A stretch of 64,000 nt of DNA from the NCBI RefSeq assembly GCF_007097385.1, contig NZ_VJZS01000010.1, forward strand, positions 91,989 to 155,988, in the 5' to 3' direction. The stretch comes from Flavobacterium sp. ZT3R18 (lineage in GTDB: Bacteria; Bacteroidota; Bacteroidia; Flavobacteriales; Flavobacteriaceae). Under the pieces are notes generated by a model, which saw nothing but the letters and a program-made list of their open reading frames with translations, did not search any database and was not told the DNA's origin. The position numbers and the translations under genes were made by a program. Positions 26,745-37,500 of the stretch are shown here, piece after piece. Position 1 is the first letter of the stretch. Every line of letters begins with the position of its first letter.

Positions 26745-27548
26745 ATGAATAAAGTAGTATTAATTACAGGAGGATCTTCAGGAATAGGGAAGTCTATAGG
26801 GGAATTTTTGCATCATAAAGGATTCGTGGTCTATGGCACGAGTAGAAATCCGGAACGTATTCTTAATTCAGTTTTTCCTTTAATAGCTTTAGATGTAAGG
26901 GATGTTGCATCTATTCAGTCGGCTGTTGCCAAAGTTATAGGGACTTCTGGAAGACTGGATGTAGTAATTAACAATGCGGGAGTTGGAATCACTGGTCCTT
27001 TGGAAGAAATTCCGATGCAAGAAATAAAAAATAATTTTGAAACCAATTTTTTTGGTCCAATTGAAGTCATGAAGGCAGCATTGCCACAAATGCGTAGTCA
27101 ACAATCGGGGTTGATCATTAATATAACTTCAATCGCAGGATATATGGGCTTGCCTTATCGAAGTATTTATTCGGCATCCAAAGGAGCTTTAGAGTTAATT
27201 ACCGAAGCATTAAGAATGGAAGTTAAGTCTTTTGGAATACGAATCACCAATATTGCTCCAGGTGATTTTGCGACGAACATTGCCGCAGGGCGTTTTCATG
27301 CACCAGTAATTAAAGGTTCAGCTTATGAGGTTCCTTACGGGAATAATCTGAAAACCATGGATGGGCACGTAGATAGTGGAAGTAATCCAAATGAAATGGC
27401 AGAAGCAGTTTATGCAGTTATTCAAAACCAAAATCCCAAAATACATTATAAAGTAGGTGCTTTTATGCAAAAGTTCTCAGTTGTATTAAAGAGAATTCTA
27501 CCAGATAAAGTATATGAAAAAATGCTTATGAATCATTATAAATTGTAA
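26745..27548 (+). CDS. Short-chain dehydrogenase/reductase (SDR family oxidoreductase)
   Basis: 267 residues, classical SDR Rossmann fold: cofactor motif ITGGSSGIGKSIG (residues ~6-19), NNAGVGITGPLEE (~80), catalytic Ser in INITSIAGYMG (~130) and YSASK (Tyr/Lys ~145-149), then the PGDFATN segment. The basic residues after the GxxxGxG loop (TSRNPER) suggest NADPH preference. The substrate is unknown. The gene stands alone before transaldolase with a ~150-bp gap that contains the transaldolase promoter. Confidence 0.9.
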   Translation: MNKVVLITGGSSGIGKSIGEFLHHKGFVVYGTSRNPERILNSVFPLIALDVRDVASIQSAVAKVIGTSGRLDVVINNAGVGITGPLEEIPMQEIKNNFETNFFGPIEVMKAALPQMRSQQSGLIINITSIAGYMGLPYRSIYSASKGALELITEALRMEVKSFGIRITNIAPGDFATNIAAGRFHAPVIKGSAYEVPYGNNLKTMDGHVDSGSNPNEMAEAVYAVIQNQNPKIHYKVGAFMQKFSVVLKRILPDKVYEKMLMNHYKL

Positions 27549-27632
27549 GGTTAGATGAATAGACGATAGACAGATAGAGGATAAAAAAGTAATTTGATTA
27601 TTCATTTTTCTGAATTGATATTGAAATTGATA

Positions 27633-27661
27633 TTGCAATTGAAATTGATTTCGTAATTTTG
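27633..27661 (+). promoter_or_regulatory. Predicted promoter of the transaldolase gene
   Basis: TTG at 27633-27635 and exact TAATTTTG at 27654-27661 with an 18-bp spacer; start codon at 27700. Confidence 0.6.
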
Positions 27662-27699
27662 CACCGAATTTTTCGAACACACAATTAAATAAATATATT

Positions 27700-28356
27700 A
27701 TGAAATTTTTTATTGACACAGCTAATTTAGATCAAATTAAAGAAGCACAAGCATTAGGCGTTTTAGACGGAGTAACGACTAATCCAACTTTGATGGCTAA
27801 AGAAGGAATTACAGGAAAAAACAACATCTTGAAACATTATGTTGATATCTGTAATTTGGTTGATGGTGATGTAAGTGCCGAAGTAAATGCACTAGATTAC
27901 GACGGAATGATTAAAGAAGGAGAGGAATTGGCTGATTTACACGAGCAAATCGTGGTTAAATTACCAATGACTAAAGAAGGAGTAATGGCTGCCAAATATT
28001 TTTCTGATAAAGATATTAAAACAAATGTAACTTTAGTTTTTTCTGTTGGGCAAGCTTTATTGGCCGCTAAAGCAGGAGCTACTTATGTTTCTCCATTTAT
28101 TGGTCGTTTAGATGATGTTTCTACTGATGGTTTAGCTCTTATTGAAGAAATACGTTTGGTTTATGACAACTACGGTTACGAAACTCAAATTCTTGCGGCT
28201 TCTGTTCGTCACACTATGCACATTGTAAACTGTGCAAAAATTGGTGCAGATGTTATGACAGGTCCTTTATCTGCTATTTATGGTTTGTTGAAACACCCTT
28301 TAACAGATATCGGATTGGCTCAGTTTGTTGCTGATTTCGAGAAAGGGAATAAATAG
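27700..28356 (+). CDS. tal: Transaldolase, short type 3B (fructose-6-phosphate aldolase family)
   Basis: The 218-residue single-domain TIM barrel is the short transaldolase/FSA class. Landmarks: [16 protein letters not shown] start, [13 protein letters not shown], Schiff-base Lys in [11 protein letters not shown] (~85), [31 protein letters not shown] (positions ~108-140), and [10 protein letters not shown]. It transfers dihydroxyacetone units in the non-oxidative pentose phosphate pathway. True fructose-6-phosphate aldolase activity cannot be excluded by sequence. The gene has its own promoter and terminator. Confidence 0.94.
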   Translation: MKFFIDTANLDQIKEAQALGVLDGVTTNPTLMAKEGITGKNNILKHYVDICNLVDGDVSAEVNALDYDGMIKEGEELADLHEQIVVKLPMTKEGVMAAKYFSDKDIKTNVTLVFSVGQALLAAKAGATYVSPFIGRLDDVSTDGLALIEEIRLVYDNYGYETQILAASVRHTMHIVNCAKIGADVMTGPLSAIYGLLKHPLTDIGLAQFVADFEKGNK

Positions 28357-28376
28357 ATTTGAGATTGCTGATTAAC

Positions 28377-28394
28377 TCCCGATAGCTATCGGGA
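28377..28394. repeat. Perfect palindrome tcccgatagctatcggga
   Basis: An 18-bp perfect inverted repeat, 20 bp after the transaldolase stop, sharing its 14-bp core with 26616-26633. Confidence 0.8.
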
Positions 28395-28418
28395 CTGATT
28401 TTAGATTTCGGTATAAAT

Positions 28419-28457
28419 AAAAACTCCCATTATGCTTAGCAAAATGGGAGTTTTTTT
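28419..28457 (+). terminator. Terminator of transaldolase
   Basis: Perfect 11-bp arms aaactcccatt / aatgggagttt with an 11-nt loop and T-run. Confidence 0.9.
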
Positions 28458-28480
28458 GTTTTGGTATTTTATTTTAGTCT

Positions 28481-28500
28481 CCAACGGTTGAAACCGTTGG
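28481..28500. repeat. Hairpin ccaacggttgaaaccgttgg
   Basis: Perfect 8-bp stem with a 4-nt loop between transaldolase and the convergent transporter gene. There is no T-run, so it is not a typical terminator; it resembles short dispersed intergenic palindromes. Confidence 0.5.
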
Positions 28501-28632
28501 CTATGGGTTTAGATTACGATAATAAACATTGGAAAAATTAAAAAAGAATAAACAATTAATACTGAGAAACAGGATAATTAAACACTATCGGTTTAGAATA
28601 GAGCCATATTCGTTAATCTAAAATCTGCAATC

Positions 28633-30069
28633 TTAATGTCCTCCAGATACTTTTTTGTCAAAATCTATTCCATGGCTTTTTAGTATTCCGCTTACTTTCC
28701 AAGCGTAAAAAACTAAATAAGCAAAACAAAGAACACCAACAATATAACTATTTTGAATACCGATACTTTCAGAAACAAAACCTTGAAACCAACTTACAAT
28801 ACCACCACCCATAATCATCATGATTAAGAAGCTACTTCCTTGACTGGTATGTTTTCCTAAACCGCTAACCGCCAAAGTAAAGATACATGGCCAAAGTGTA
28901 CTACAAAATAAACCAACACTTGTAATAGCGTAAACACTAACCATTCCGCTCGTTGTCATTCCTATTGTTAAGGCTATAATTCCTAGAGTAGAAAATATTA
29001 GCAACATTCTGGCTGGATTTCCCTTACTGGCGATATCGGCAGCAATTAATACTAAAATTACTAATCCATATATGTAAAAAGGAGTTAAATCGTGTTTCGC
29101 TATTGCATTTACGGCTAAGAAAACAGCAAATGCTAAATAAGGAGCAATGAATCTCAATATTTTTTGCAAACTCATGTCATTTGTAAAAGCTTCAACTGCG
29201 CCTGTCCAACGACCAATCATTAAACTCGCCCAATATAAAGAGATGTAAGGAGCAATGTCTTGCAGACTAAATCCTAATTTTGTTTCCATGTAAGCAGGCA
29301 AATTACTTGCTGTAGAAACTTCAACTCCAACATATAAAAAAATGGCAATCATCCCTAATACCAATTGGGAGTAATGTAATGCTGTTTTTTTTGTTGGTTT
29401 TCCTTCGTTTTCCATTTCATCAATTAATTTTGGTTTGTCTGGAAGAGAAGAAAATTTTAATAAGATAGCTACAGTCAAAAATGCTAGTCCAAGTATTAAA
29501 TATGGAATTTTAACACTTTCGATACTCATGCTTGTAGTCCCATTGGCATTGGTTCCAAAAATAGCAAAACTTACAATTAAGGGACCAATAGTGGTTCCAA
29601 GATTGTTAATTCCACCCGCCATGGTAAGACGTTGCGAACCTGTAGTGATAGGACCTAATGCTATTGCCAAAGGGTTGGCCACAGTTTGTTGTAATGAAAA
29701 ACCTAAAGCGACTATGAATAAACCAGTTAGCATTAAAGGAAATGAATGGGTATTTGCTGCTGGATAAAACAATAAAGTTCCAAGAGCAGAAATGCTTAAT
29801 CCTAATGATAAACCATTTTTATACCCTATTTTGTTTACAAGATCTTCTTTAATTAAAACGGAAACAAGCATATAGATTATGGAACCAACGGTATAAGCAA
29901 TATAGAATGCTAATGACACTAATTGACTTTCGCCTTGTGATAAGTCAAATGCTTTTTTGAATACGGGAATTAAAATGTCATTACTTGCAGCTACAAATCC
30001 CCAAAAGAAGAATACGATGGCTAAAGGGATAAATTGACCCCATTTGGTCTGTGAATTTTCTGAACTCAT
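28633..30069 (-). CDS. Sugar MFS transporter (FucP/GluP family), first copy
   Basis: A 478-residue major facilitator with ~12 TM helices. The N-terminal WGQFIPLAIVFFFWGFVAASNDILIPVFKKAF and the SLQQTVANPLAIALGP segment are typical of FucP/GlcP/NagP proton-sugar symporters. It sits at the edge of the chitin locus, 266 bp downstream of a related transporter, so GlcNAc or a related aminosugar is a reasonable substrate, but glucose or fucose remain possible. It is longer than the second copy because of a central loop (KPKLIDEMENEGKPTKKT) and extra helices. Confidence 0.88.
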   Translation of the reverse strand: MSSENSQTKWGQFIPLAIVFFFWGFVAASNDILIPVFKKAFDLSQGESQLVSLAFYIAYTVGSIIYMLVSVLIKEDLVNKIGYKNGLSLGLSISALGTLLFYPAANTHSFPLMLTGLFIVALGFSLQQTVANPLAIALGPITTGSQRLTMAGGINNLGTTIGPLIVSFAIFGTNANGTTSMSIESVKIPYLILGLAFLTVAILLKFSSLPDKPKLIDEMENEGKPTKKTALHYSQLVLGMIAIFLYVGVEVSTASNLPAYMETKLGFSLQDIAPYISLYWASLMIGRWTGAVEAFTNDMSLQKILRFIAPYLAFAVFLAVNAIAKHDLTPFYIYGLVILVLIAADIASKGNPARMLLIFSTLGIIALTIGMTTSGMVSVYAITSVGLFCSTLWPCIFTLAVSGLGKHTSQGSSFLIMMIMGGGIVSWFQGFVSESIGIQNSYIVGVLCFAYLVFYAWKVSGILKSHGIDFDKKVSGGH

Positions 30070-30200
30070 AATTTAAAAATTTAATTTTTTAGTTAATAAT
30101 TTGTTTTTTTGATGCTGCAAGACTGTAAATATATTTGTTACGAATTTCTAAAAAAAATTATATAGGGTAATTTTTTTTACTTTTATATAAACGACATAAT

Positions 30201-30231
30201 TTCTTCAACAAAGTGTGTTTTTGTTGAAGAA
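30201..30231. repeat. Hairpin between the two MFS genes
   Basis: Perfect 12-bp arms ttcttcaacaaa / tttgttgaagaa with a 7-nt loop. On the transcribed minus strand no T-run follows, so it may be an RNA processing or stability hairpin rather than a terminator. Confidence 0.5.
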
Positions 30232-30335
30232 AAGAATGAAATTGTAATCAAAAAAAACTTATTCCGAAAGCTAGTATATAGCATTGTCGAAATAAGCTTT
30301 AGTTGCATTCTGATGGTTAATATTACTTTTTTTAA

Positions 30336-31673
30336 TTAAGCAATTTCTTCTAGTTCTAAAACTGGTTTTTCAGCAATAGTTTTTTTAAGTGTTTTACCCA
30401 CTTTATGTCCTGCTATTGCAAAATACAAAATGTATAAATAACAAGGAAGTATAGAGACATAAAAGGCAATGTGAAAAGGGATGCCTAATCCGCCATGCGA
30501 TGGCAAATCACTTAAATAACCATAAATTAAAGGCCAAATAGCACCACCTGCAATACCCATAATCATAATTGCAGAACCTGTTTTGGTGAATTTGCCTAAA
30601 TGACTAATTCCTAGCGGGAAGATTGCTGGCCACATCAAAGAGTTTGATAAACCTAGCAAAGCAATAAAAATAACCGAAAACTTAGAACTCGCCGTTAAAA
30701 AGGCTAATGAGCAAAATAGAATCCCTAAAACAGCACAAATGCGCAAAGCTTTTTGTTGCGAGATGTATTTAGGAATTGTAAAAATACCTGCTACATAGCC
30801 TATTAGCATACTAAATAAGGTTAATGAAGTCAAGTATTTGGCAGAGTCTGGAGCAATGCCTAGTGCTTTTCCGTAAACACCAATAATGTCTCCTGCCATA
30901 ACTTCAGCAGCTACGTAAACGAAAATGCAAAATGCACCAAGAAATAAATGAGGAAACTGAAAGATGGATTTATGGTGTACCACTTCTCCTTTGGTTTCAT
31001 CTATTATATCTTCTTCAACTTCAACTTCTGGTAAATGTGTGTATTTTACTAACACAGCAAAGACACAGAAAACTATTGCTAAAACGATGTACGGAGTATT
31101 TACTCTAGATAAAACATCGGTTAGTATAGTCTCTTTTTCGATTCCAGTAGCTGCAGCAATCTTTTTTTCGATTTCGGCTGCGTTTTTCAAGAAAATAGTC
31201 CCCATAATTACTGGCACAATCATACCAGCAAATTTGTTACAAATACCTGCAATACTAATACGTTTTGCAGCACTTTCAATAGGTCCAATGATTGTTAAGT
31301 ATGGGTTTGAAGCCGTTTGCAACAAGGCTAAGGCTGCACCCTGAATAAAAATACCCGCTAAAAATAAAGGAAAAGAACGCGCTTGTGCTGCAGGGATAAA
31401 AAGCAAAGAACCTAGCCCTAATACCAATAAGCCAAAAATAATTCCGTTTTTGAAGCCAATTTTTTTTAAAATCCATGAAGCGGGTAGTGCCAAAAAGAAA
31501 TAGGCAATATAGGAGGCGAAGGTTACAAAAAACGCTTGGGTGTTAGACAAGCCAAAAGATAATTTAAAAAACGGTATCAGTGTTCCGTTGGCCCAAGTTA
31601 CAAATCCGAATATAAAAAATAAAGACGAAATGATAATGAGGGGAGTTCTTGTGTTGTGCTTGGTTTGATTCAT
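30336..31673 (-). CDS. Sugar MFS transporter (FucP family, NagP-like), second copy
   Basis: A 445-residue, 12-TM major facilitator with the same family marks (LIIISSLFFIFGFVTWANGTLIPFFKLSF; ALLQTASNPYLTIIGP; SLMWPAIFPLGISHLG). The WANGTLIPF motif and its place next to the LytTR regulator and SusCD make it the best candidate GlcNAc importer of the chitin locus. Cytoplasmic loop ~205-230 is acidic (EVEVEEDIIDE). It is transcribed away from SusC. The C-terminal tail is charged and short. Confidence 0.88.
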   Translation of the reverse strand: MNQTKHNTRTPLIIISSLFFIFGFVTWANGTLIPFFKLSFGLSNTQAFFVTFASYIAYFFLALPASWILKKIGFKNGIIFGLLVLGLGSLLFIPAAQARSFPLFLAGIFIQGAALALLQTASNPYLTIIGPIESAAKRISIAGICNKFAGMIVPVIMGTIFLKNAAEIEKKIAAATGIEKETILTDVLSRVNTPYIVLAIVFCVFAVLVKYTHLPEVEVEEDIIDETKGEVVHHKSIFQFPHLFLGAFCIFVYVAAEVMAGDIIGVYGKALGIAPDSAKYLTSLTLFSMLIGYVAGIFTIPKYISQQKALRICAVLGILFCSLAFLTASSKFSVIFIALLGLSNSLMWPAIFPLGISHLGKFTKTGSAIMIMGIAGGAIWPLIYGYLSDLPSHGGLGIPFHIAFYVSILPCYLYILYFAIAGHKVGKTLKKTIAEKPVLELEEIA

Positions 31674-32294
31674 TTTTTTTTGGGTTTATGATTTTAGTTA
31701 TTAGACAAAATAGGCAACGGCCTTGGTTAATTTTAAGAAATACCAGTTGATTGGTTGTAATTAATTTTTCATGGTAATTTTGTTTATGTTGCTTTACTAT
31801 GCAGTAAATAATTGTACTAAGGTTTTTGATAATTCCTCGTAAAAGGTTGTTCTACCACGAAACTAAGGATTATAGTATTGTTAAACAAGAAAAACTACTA
31901 AAAATGTGTTCGAGCACATAGATGTGCGTCGCTTTTTTTTTATTTGGAATAGAATATTATTTTTTTACAATATAAAGTATTCTAAATTCGAACTAGTTGG
32001 CTAGAATTTACTGAGACAATAAATTTCTGTTAGTTGTAGTGATTTTATTAAAAATCACATAGAGAGATTTAAACACAAAGTTGTAAATGTATTTGTTAAG
32101 AGAATGAAAAAAAAATTATTCTGAAGTTAAATCATTAAATTTAAACCAACGACACTTTATGTTCAACATTGTGTAGTTTATGAACATTCAATTTTAAAAA
32201 TTTGCGAAAATTCGGGAGGAAAATTTTCAAAAGTTTTCGACCAGCTAATTTAATGCCTTAGTGTTAAAAAATAAGTATTGGGCATTTTAAGGGG

Positions 32295-32310
32295 TGTTGA
32301 AATTTCAACA
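32295..32310. promoter_or_regulatory. Perfect 16-bp palindrome tgttgaaatttcaaca
   Basis: Perfect dyad, adjacent to the terminator-like hairpin. It could be an operator for an unknown dimeric regulator; no direct evidence. Confidence 0.3.
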
Positions 32311-32312
32311 AA

Positions 32313-32387
32313 ACCCTTCTGAGATTTAAATATTCTGATCTAATTCCAGTTTAAAATTAAATATTAAATTCTCAGAAGGTTTTTTTG
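32313..32387. terminator. Long imperfect hairpin terminator downstream of the LytTR operon
   Basis: Arms at 32314-32334 and 32361-32380 pair over ~20 positions with one bulge, then a T7 run on the plus strand and ggttttg on the minus strand. The LytTR gene stop is 112 bp away on the minus strand, so this is its probable end; the better T-run points in the plus direction. Confidence 0.5.
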
Positions 32388-32498
32388 TGAAAAAAAGCAG
32401 AGTTTTGTGTGTATGTTTCAGTAAATCAATTTCTTACTGTAATTTTTAGTTTTATTTTTTAGTTTTATTTTTTTTAACGGAAGTGAAAAAACGAATTT

Positions 32499-33200
32499 TT
32501 ATTCCAGTATTCTGATTTTTACATCCTTACTGTAATTTCTTCCAATAGGAATTGTATAGGAGTTTATGTGAATTCGATTTCCTTCGATTGATTTTACTTT
32601 ATTTAATGCGATAGTGAATGATTTATGAATTCGCATAAATCGATCAGCGGGCATTTCTTCGGTCAATGACGTTAATGACTTGTGGGTAATGTAAGTTTTA
32701 TCTGTAGTTGCCACTTTGATGTATTCTTTCATTCCTTCTATAAAAAGAATTTCATCAATATTTATTTTAACCATTTTTTTATCTACTTTAATAAAGATAT
32801 GGGGCTCTATACGATGGTTATCAACCTTAATATTGTTTTTTAAATTAAAATCGGCTTCAATTTTTTGAATGGATTTTATGAATCGAGGCAAAGGAATTGG
32901 TTTTACCAAATAATCAAGTACTTCAAGATCGTAGCTTTCGGCAGCAAATTCTCTGAAAGCAGTAGTTATAATAATTCTTGTCTTTTTTTCTAATAGACTA
33001 ATCAATTCAAATCCAGTCATCATGGGCATGTTAATATCTAAAAAAACAACATCAACAGCATTTATGTTTATAAATTCAAGCCCTTCTAAAGGATTGTTAA
33101 ATGTACCGATTACCTCAAATTCTGAAAAATTATCGAAATAATTAAGCAATACTTTTATAGCCAATGGTTCGTCGTCAATCAATACACATTTAATCTTCAT
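32499..33200 (-). CDS. LytTR-type response regulator of the chitin locus
   Basis: 233 residues: a receiver domain (DDEP 9-12, phospho-Asp 55 in FLDINMP, Lys in LVKPIPLPRF) and a C-terminal LytTR DNA-binding domain (~130-233: KMVKINIDEILFIEGMKEYIKV; THKSLTSL; FMRIHKSFTIALNKV; IPIGRNY). It overlaps the kinase gene by 11 bp, so they are coupled. Divergent from susC and adjacent to the transporter genes, it is the likely activator or repressor of the chitin locus. LytTR regulation here contrasts with the hybrid two-component or ECF-sigma control known for many PULs. Confidence 0.92.
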   Translation of the reverse strand: MKIKCVLIDDEPLAIKVLLNYFDNFSEFEVIGTFNNPLEGLEFININAVDVVFLDINMPMMTGFELISLLEKKTRIIITTAFREFAAESYDLEVLDYLVKPIPLPRFIKSIQKIEADFNLKNNIKVDNHRIEPHIFIKVDKKMVKINIDEILFIEGMKEYIKVATTDKTYITHKSLTSLTEEMPADRFMRIHKSFTIALNKVKSIEGNRIHINSYTIPIGRNYSKDVKIRILE

Positions 33201-34230
33201 TGTATAGTGGTATTTGTAATGTAATAATGTAAAAATTAAGTTTCACCTTTTTTGTGAGATTAAAATTATTTTTAAAAATTAATTTTAGTCTTTTTTTGGT
33301 ATTAGATAAACCGATCCCTTTTTTGTTCTTTTTAATTTGTGAAATTACAAAATTATTTAATATTTCAAATTCAAGTTTAGCGTTAGTTACTCTAATATTT
33401 ATTTTGATTTTGAGTTTTTCGTTATTTACTCCACCATGTTTAAATGCATTTTCTATGAGTGAAATGAATAATAAAGGAGGAACTTTGACCGTATCTATGT
33501 CTGATTCGAGGTTTATCCGTACCTCTACATTTTCAAACCGCAGTTTTTCAATTTCAATGTAATTTTGGATGTAATCTATTTCCTTTATCAATGGTACAAA
33601 CTTAGATCCTTCAATGTCATATAATACATATTCCATCAAATTGGATAGTTTTATAATTACATCTGGAACTTTGTCAGATGATTCCAATGATAAAGCATAA
33701 AGGTTATTTAAGGTATTGAAAAAGAAGTGAGGCTGGATTTGATTTTTTAAGTACTTTAGTTTTATTTTATTTTGATTCTCTATGATTGCTTTATTTCGAT
33801 CTCTTTCCTTGAGCCAAGTCAGCATTAAATAGATAGAAGATGCAATTGCAAGAACATACACTTCTCCAATAGTAACCGCCACAATATGGTTAATTTCAAA
33901 AGGTATATAATCTCTATTGGCTTCTGGCCAAATGTTTTTTGAAATTATAAAATAGGTGAGTCCTGTTTTTAATAAATAAACAACAGCTAAGCTGGCTAAT
34001 AGTGAAATGGTGTATTTGATATATTTAGATTTTAATACAAACATCGGAATGAGTACTAATATGTTGAAATACACAAATGGTATATGAAGTGCATATTCTA
34101 ATAGATTCGATTTGAAGGAATACTTATAATCATTGAAATAAGCTCCCCAACGCAAAAAGTTAAGTAAAAACCAGATTCCCCAAAACCATACATGGTTAAT
34201 GAGTTTGATTTCAAAGTTTATTTTTTTCAT
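33190..34230 (-). CDS. Sensor histidine kinase (LytS/His_kinase PF06580 type) of the chitin locus
   Basis: 346 residues with four hydrophobic segments (~12-30, 48-65, 74-96, 115-138) forming the membrane sensor, a short linker, then the His_kinase motif LKNQIQPHFFFNTLNNLYALS (phospho-His 168) and an ATPase domain (LFISLIENAFKHG; KGIGLSNTKKRL). There is no large periplasmic domain, so it may sense within the membrane or through a transporter. It is transcribed divergently from susC; the 277-bp gap between must hold both promoters, though no exact TAnnTTTG box was found there. Confidence 0.92.
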   Translation of the reverse strand: MKKINFEIKLINHVWFWGIWFLLNFLRWGAYFNDYKYSFKSNLLEYALHIPFVYFNILVLIPMFVLKSKYIKYTISLLASLAVVYLLKTGLTYFIISKNIWPEANRDYIPFEINHIVAVTIGEVYVLAIASSIYLMLTWLKERDRNKAIIENQNKIKLKYLKNQIQPHFFFNTLNNLYALSLESSDKVPDVIIKLSNLMEYVLYDIEGSKFVPLIKEIDYIQNYIEIEKLRFENVEVRINLESDIDTVKVPPLLFISLIENAFKHGGVNNEKLKIKINIRVTNAKLEFEILNNFVISQIKKNKKGIGLSNTKKRLKLIFKNNFNLTKKVKLNFYIITLQIPLYNED

Positions 34231-34507
34231 TTATGACAGTTATATGTAGTAATATCTAAAATTGAGTTATTTACTATTTTGTTTTGCAACAATAATCAAT
34301 TTGTTACTAAAAAAAGCTTTTTTATGAAGAAAAAGTAAAGAAAATATAAAAACAGTTTAAAATATACTAAAGAAAACGTTTTCGAGAAACGCATTATTGA
34401 TTAAAACATGTCGTTTGTTTAAAAAACAATGTTGTTGGTATAATTTATTTTTTTCAAAATCACCTCCTATATAAATTTACATTATAACTAACAAAAATAA
34501 TTTAAAA

Positions 34508-37500
34508 ATGAAAAAAATTTTTTTAATCGTAATGATTATTTTTACTACGCAGGTTTCGCTTGCACAGGTAAAAACAATCAAGGGTTTTATTTCAGATGCA
34601 AAGGGTACTCCGCTACCGGCCGCAAATGTGAATGTGAAAGGGACGAAGGACGGTGCGTCAACAAATTTTGATGGTACTTTTACTATCGAAGCAAAAGTGG
34701 GTGAAACTTTGGTGATATCCTATTTAGGATATGAAACAAAAAGTGTTGTTGTAGGTGAATCTGGAACTGTAAATGTTCAATTAGCAGAAGCAGGTTCAAC
34801 AGCTTTAACTGAAGTAGTTGTAACTTCATTAGGTATCAAGAAATCTAAAAAATCTTTGACATATTCTGCACAAGAATTAAAAGGAGAAGAGTTAGTTAGA
34901 GCAAAAGATCCGAATCTTATGAATACAATTGCCGGTAAAATTGCTGGTGTTGCTGTAACTAAAAGTGCTGGTGGTACTGGTGGTTCTACAAAAGTAACTA
35001 TTCGTGGAAACTCATCTACTACTAACAATAATCCTCTATATGTTGTTGATGGTGTACCAATGTTGAATGTTTCTTCTATTCAACCAAATGAAATATTTGG
35101 TAGTACTCAAGGTGGTAATCGTGATGGTGGAGATGTTATCGGATTATTAAATCCAGATGATTTTGAAGGCATGACAGTACTTAAAGGTGCTTCTGCAACT
35201 GCTTTATATGGTAGTCAAGGTGCTAGAGGTGTAGTTTTGTTGACCTCTAAAAAAGCAAAAGAAGGTGTTTCTACTTTTAGAGCCTCTTCTAATACAACAG
35301 TAGAAACGGCTGCTTATTTGCCAAAATTCCAAACTTCTTACATTGCTAAACCAGGTGCAAAAGAGTCGTGGGGAGCTGCAGGAACAACACCTGATCATAC
35401 AAGAGACTTTTTTGAAACTGGAGTAACTCAAATATCTTCTTTTGGTTTCTCTACAGGATCTTCAAATTCTGCTACTACCTTATCTTATGCTAACACTACA
35501 GCTAATGGGGTTTTACCAACAAATAGCTTGAGTAAAAACAACTTTAGCATTAGACAAATGGGTAAATTTTTCGGAGATAAATTGACTGTTAATGCCAATG
35601 CAAATTACACATCTCAGTATGTAACAAACAGACCAACCAGTGGTTTGTACTTTAACCCACTTACAGGTGTTTATTTAATGCCAAGAGGGTATGATTTTGA
35701 TTATTACAAAAATAATTTCGAAATATGGGATCCTACTAGAAACATGATGGTTCAAAACTGGATGAAAGAGGGGCTTACTGATATCGAACAAAATCCATAC
35801 TGGGGATTGAATCGTAATAAATCTACGGATGGTAATCAATATATGAATGGATCTGTTGGTTTGAACTACAAAGTTAACAACTGGCTTTCTGTTGGATCTA
35901 GATATAATTACGATAGAATTACTTCTGAATTTGATAAAGAAGTTTATGCAACTACTCAAGCTACTTTATCTGCTCCAAATGGTAGATACATCAACATTAA
36001 TGACGTAAGTACTCAAAATTATGGTGATTTAATTGCTACAATTAATACTAAAATCACTAACGATCTTACATTCTTTGCAAACGTAGGGGGAAGTTTTACA
36101 AAAACTTCAATTAATGACGAAACGGTTTTAGATTCTGACCCATCTGGTTTAGGTATTACAAACTGGTTTACACTACATAATTTTAATTCTAATACAGGGA
36201 ATTTTCAAAATTACGGATACCGTAGAGAGCAACAATCCGTTTTTGCTGCTGCAACTTTTGGTTACAAAAACATGTTGTATTTAGATGTAACAGGACGTAA
36301 TGACTGGTCTTCTACATTGGCGAATACAGGTACTATGTCTTTCTTTTATCCTTCTGTAGGGGCTACTGCTCTTTTGAGTGAAATGATAAAAATGCCAGAA
36401 GCAATTTCATTTGCTAAAGTTCGTGCTTCTTATGCACAGGTAGGTAATGACGTTCCGGCTTTTTATACGTCTCCAACTTCTGCATATGCTGCTGCAAATC
36501 CACTGAATATCAATCCAACTGTTGGTCCAAGACCAGGTACGAATTTGAAACCAGAAAGTCAAAATTCTTTTGAGTTAGGTACAGAATGGAGATTTATCAA
36601 TAATAGATTTGGAATAGAATTGACGTATTACAATAACGAGACTAAAGATCAATTGCTTACAATTCCTGCTCCAGCTACAAATGCTGAAGGATACCAAAAT
36701 TATGCTTACAATGGTGGTGTAATTTCAAATAAAGGTTTTGAGGTGTTAGTGAATGCTAGAATTATTGATAATGATAAGTTTAAATGGGATGCTACGGTAA
36801 ACTATTCTAAAAACAACAATGAAGTTTCTGGATTACCAGAAGAATTAGGTGGCAAAATTGTTTTGACTCCAGCAGGTGTTAACAGTTATAGATATTCATT
36901 AATTAATGGTCGCCCTTTTGGAGTTATTGAAGGTATTAACCTCAAGAGAGATGATCAAGGAAGAATCTTGTTAAATGGTGATGATTCTATTCAGAAAACT
37001 GAATTTGAAGAAGTAGGAAATGCTAATCCAGATTTCATGTTAGGTTTCTCTAACTCATTCAAGTTGGGTAACTTTTTCTTAAACTTTACAATTGACGGAC
37101 GTTTTGGTGGCGATGTAATGAGTATAACTGAAGCTTTAAATGATAAGTATGGAGTTTCTCAAGCAACTGGAGACGCTAGAGACGCTGGTGGTGTTGATAT
37201 TAATGCTGTTTACGCTCCAGGCACACCAAAAGCGGGACAAGCTTATGCAGGAAAATACAATGCAGAGAAATATTATTCTGCAGTTGGAGGTAGAGAAGGT
37301 GCTACTGGAGAGTATGTTTACGATGCTACAAATGTGAGCTTAAGAGAATTAGCTTTTGGATATACATTTGATATTAAAAATAGTAAAATTTTCAAAACAG
37401 CTAATTTGTCTTTAGTAGGTAGAAATTTATTCTTCTTCTACAAAGATGCACCATTTGATCCAAATATTTCTTTGAGTACTGGTAATGGTTTACAAGGGGT

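Larger units (their letters stand above)
31674..32498. other. 825-bp non-coding region between the second MFS gene and the LytTR regulator
   Basis: No convincing ORF on either strand. Contents: gcacat-ag-atgtgc inverted repeat followed by a T-run (31914-31942); a perfect palindrome tgttgaaatttcaaca (32295-32310); and a long imperfect hairpin with ccttctgaga/tctcagaagg arms (32313-32387). The rest is AT-rich. The right part probably holds the 3' end of the regulator transcript and the left part the MFS promoter, but no exact -7 box was found for it. Confidence 0.5.

Noticed and set aside
34231..34507. LytTR operator in the susC-kinase gap
   Set aside because: A few GTT-containing half-site-like sequences are seen, but none fits the known direct-repeat pattern and spacing.
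35675..35959. Minus-strand frames inside susC
   Set aside because: Antisense of a clear SusC; no motif.
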